From the NCBI GenBank assembly GCA_963811805.1, contig CAWESU010000001.1:310001-374000 (forward strand): 64,000 nucleotides of DNA. The letters run 5' to 3'. Both the position numbers and the translations under genes were made by a program. How positions within the stretch are numbered: position 1 is the stretch's first letter; each line of letters opens with the position of its first letter. Positions 62,766 through 64,000 of this stretch are shown piece after piece. The notes beneath the pieces were generated by a model. That model had not been told where the DNA came from, searched no databases, and worked only from the letters and a program-made list of their open reading frames with translations. The stretch comes from DAHUXN01 sp963811805. GTDB taxonomy: Bacteria; Acidobacteriota; Terriglobia; Acidiferrales; UBA7541.

Positions 62766-63635
62766 CTAGGCGTTCAGGTCGGCGGCGAGACGAGGAATGA
62801 CGGCGCGGAGGAGCGAGACGAACTGGCAGCTGACGCGCTTGCTAGTGTCGAGGACTTCCTGGTGATTGAGCGGCTGGTCGAGGATGCCGGCGGCCATGTT
62901 GGTGACGCAGGAAATTCCGAGGACGCGCATGCCCATGTGGCACGCGGCGATGACTTCCGGGACGGTGGACATGCCGACCAAATCGGCGCCGATGATGCGA
63001 AGATAGCGAATCTCGGCGGGCGTTTCGTAGCTGGGGCCGGGAACGGCGGCGTAGACGCCTTCGCGGATTTCTATCCCGAGGCGCTTGGCCTCTTCGAAGG
63101 CAGTACGACGATAGGAACTGGAATAGGCATCAGTCATGTCGGGAAAGCGCGGGCCGAAGCGATCGTCGTTGGGGCCGGTGAGGGGGTTCAGACCGAGCAG
63201 GTTGATGTGATCGCGCACGATGACGAGCGCGCCGGGCTTGAGGCTGAGGTTGACGCCTCCGGAGGCGTTGGTCAGGACGGCGGCGCGGACTCCCAAGCGG
63301 CCGAGGACGCGCGTGGGGAAAACGACTTCAGCAGGCGAATAGCCCTCGTAAAGATGAACGCGGCCCTGCATAGCGGCGACAGCGATGCCGCCGCTCTTGC
63401 CGATGACCAACTGCCCGGCGTGGCCGTCGGCGGTGGAGAGTGGAAAACCGGGGATGCGCGAATAGGGGATGCGCGTAGCGGCTTCGATGGCATCGGCAAA
63501 AGCGCCGAGGCCGGAGCCGAGGACGACGGCGATTTGCGGGCGCAGCTTGGTTTTGGCGCGGATGCATTTCGCGGCGGCTTCGGCGCGAGCAAATTCGCCG
63601 CCCGCCCGCGGCTTTGGACTGGAACGAGATTTCAT
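62766..63635 (-). CDS. Purine nucleoside phosphorylase (inosine/guanosine type)
   Basis: This 289-aa trimeric-type PNP cleaves inosine and guanosine with phosphate. Signatures are VVLGSGLGAFAD (phosphate site), MQGRVHLYEGYS, TNASGGVNLSLKPG, GVYAAVPGPSYETPAEIR and GMSTVPEVIAACHMGM. ATG 63635 overlaps the transporter stop (ATGA at 63632-63635), so uptake and cleavage are coupled. A longer frame reaching 63971 overlaps the transporter gene and is rejected. Confidence 0.93.
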   Translation of the reverse strand: MKSRSSPKPRAGGEFARAEAAAKCIRAKTKLRPQIAVVLGSGLGAFADAIEAATRIPYSRIPGFPLSTADGHAGQLVIGKSGGIAVAAMQGRVHLYEGYSPAEVVFPTRVLGRLGVRAAVLTNASGGVNLSLKPGALVIVRDHINLLGLNPLTGPNDDRFGPRFPDMTDAYSSSYRRTAFEEAKRLGIEIREGVYAAVPGPSYETPAEIRYLRIIGADLVGMSTVPEVIAACHMGMRVLGISCVTNMAAGILDQPLNHQEVLDTSKRVSCQFVSLLRAVIPRLAADLNA

Positions 63636-64000
63636 TTCAACATGATACCAACAATGGAGGCCGACATGAGATTTGCCGCGGTGCCCGCCAGCATGGCGCG
63701 AATGCCGAGACGGGCGAGATCGTCTTTTTTGTTGGGAGCCAGCGCACCGATGCCGCCGATTTGAATGCCGATGGAGCTGAAATTTGCAAAGCCACAGAGC
63801 GCATAGGTGGCGATGGTGAAGGAGCGCGGATCGAGAACGGCTTTCATTGGACCCAGGCGGCCGTAGGCGATGAGTTCGTTGAGCACCATGCGCGTGCCGA
63901 GGAGGCTGCCGATTTTGCCGGAATCGTGCCAGGAAACGCCGATGAGCCAAGCGATGGGAGAAAGGACCCAACCGAAAATCTGTTCGAGGCTCGACGGAAA
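63632..64000 (-). CDS. Concentrative nucleoside transporter, C-terminal part (NupC/CNT)
   Basis: This is the last ~123 residues of a CNT-family nucleoside importer; the 5' end lies past the window. Hydrophobic helices and the family-typical segments LTTRMVLNEL-like (GTRMVLNELIAYG), YALCGFANFSSIGIQIGGIGALAP and AMLAGTAANLMSASIVGI are present. CNTs import nucleosides with protons or sodium. It is co-translated with the purine nucleoside phosphorylase. Confidence 0.88.
   Translation of the reverse strand, partial: FPSSLEQIFGWVLSPIAWLIGVSWHDSGKIGSLLGTRMVLNELIAYGRLGPMKAVLDPRSFTIATYALCGFANFSSIGIQIGGIGALAPNKKDDLARLGIRAMLAGTAANLMSASIVGIMLK

Overview
The window is GC-rich chromosomal DNA from a diderm bacterium, most likely an Acidobacteriota member of the Terriglobia type. 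This taxonomic call is an inference. It rests on an 814-aa MacB/FtsX-type orphan permease, a VPS10/Asp-box secreted protein, secreted S9 peptidases, a CarboxypepD_reg plus beta-propeller protein, and an LPS-export locus next to rpoN. No phage, transposase, integrase, CRISPR array or rRNA was seen; there is one tRNA (Leu, anticodon TAA).

Layout. (1) 1-9.9 kb: a tightly overlapping plus-strand operon for acyl activation and glycerolipid chemistry. It holds a pyruvyl-transferase-like protein (5' truncated), a long-chain acyl-CoA ligase-like enzyme, a crotonase, a frameshifted S9 peptidase, a free-standing acyl carrier protein, a second adenylating enzyme, a diacylglycerol/lipid kinase and a PlsC acyltransferase. 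A convergent CDP-alcohol phosphatidyltransferase abuts it with no gap. This is the best candidate in the window for an uncharacterised pathway. (2) 10-17.6 kb: secreted proteins (VPS10-like propeller, S9D glutamyl endopeptidase-like, an alpha/alpha-toroid protein with a CxxCH haem motif) and a small zinc ribbon. (3) 17.7-24.3 kb: tRNA-Leu, aldehyde dehydrogenase, HisC-like aminotransferase, an arginase-fold protein with altered metal ligands, IspH, a FabG-like SDR and a small membrane protein. (4) 24.4-29.2 kb: a thiolase/acyl-CoA dehydrogenase/hypothetical beta-oxidation operon divergent from a site-2 protease. (5) 29.3-44.4 kb: a long minus-strand housekeeping block: priA, an EamA transporter, a family-4 uracil-DNA glycosylase, coaBC, rpoZ, gmk, yicC, an MsbA-like exporter, rapZ, rpoN, lptB and a very large LptC-LptA-type fusion, with a visible promoter upstream. 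(6) 44.4-51.2 kb: a 626-bp gene-free interval, the orphan permease, and a PadR-controlled ABC exporter with a compact symmetric divergent promoter/operator. (7) 51.3-55.5 kb: a trehalose operon (otsA-otsB-DUF5752-treT) carrying two trehalose routes. (8) 55.7-59 kb: a GAF-GGDEF diguanylate cyclase divergent from a RodZ-like protein and a helical protein that may start at ATT. (9) 59-64 kb: a nucleoside-salvage neighbourhood (secreted MTA/SAH-deaminase-like amidohydrolase, cytidine deaminase, purine nucleoside phosphorylase, truncated NupC-type transporter) interrupted by a carboxypeptidase-regulatory-domain propeller protein.

Two genes (lptC-lptA fusion, treT) carry degenerate tandem copies of their own 3' ends just downstream. 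Two promoters place a TATAAT box exactly 7 nt before the ATG, which suggests leaderless mRNAs.
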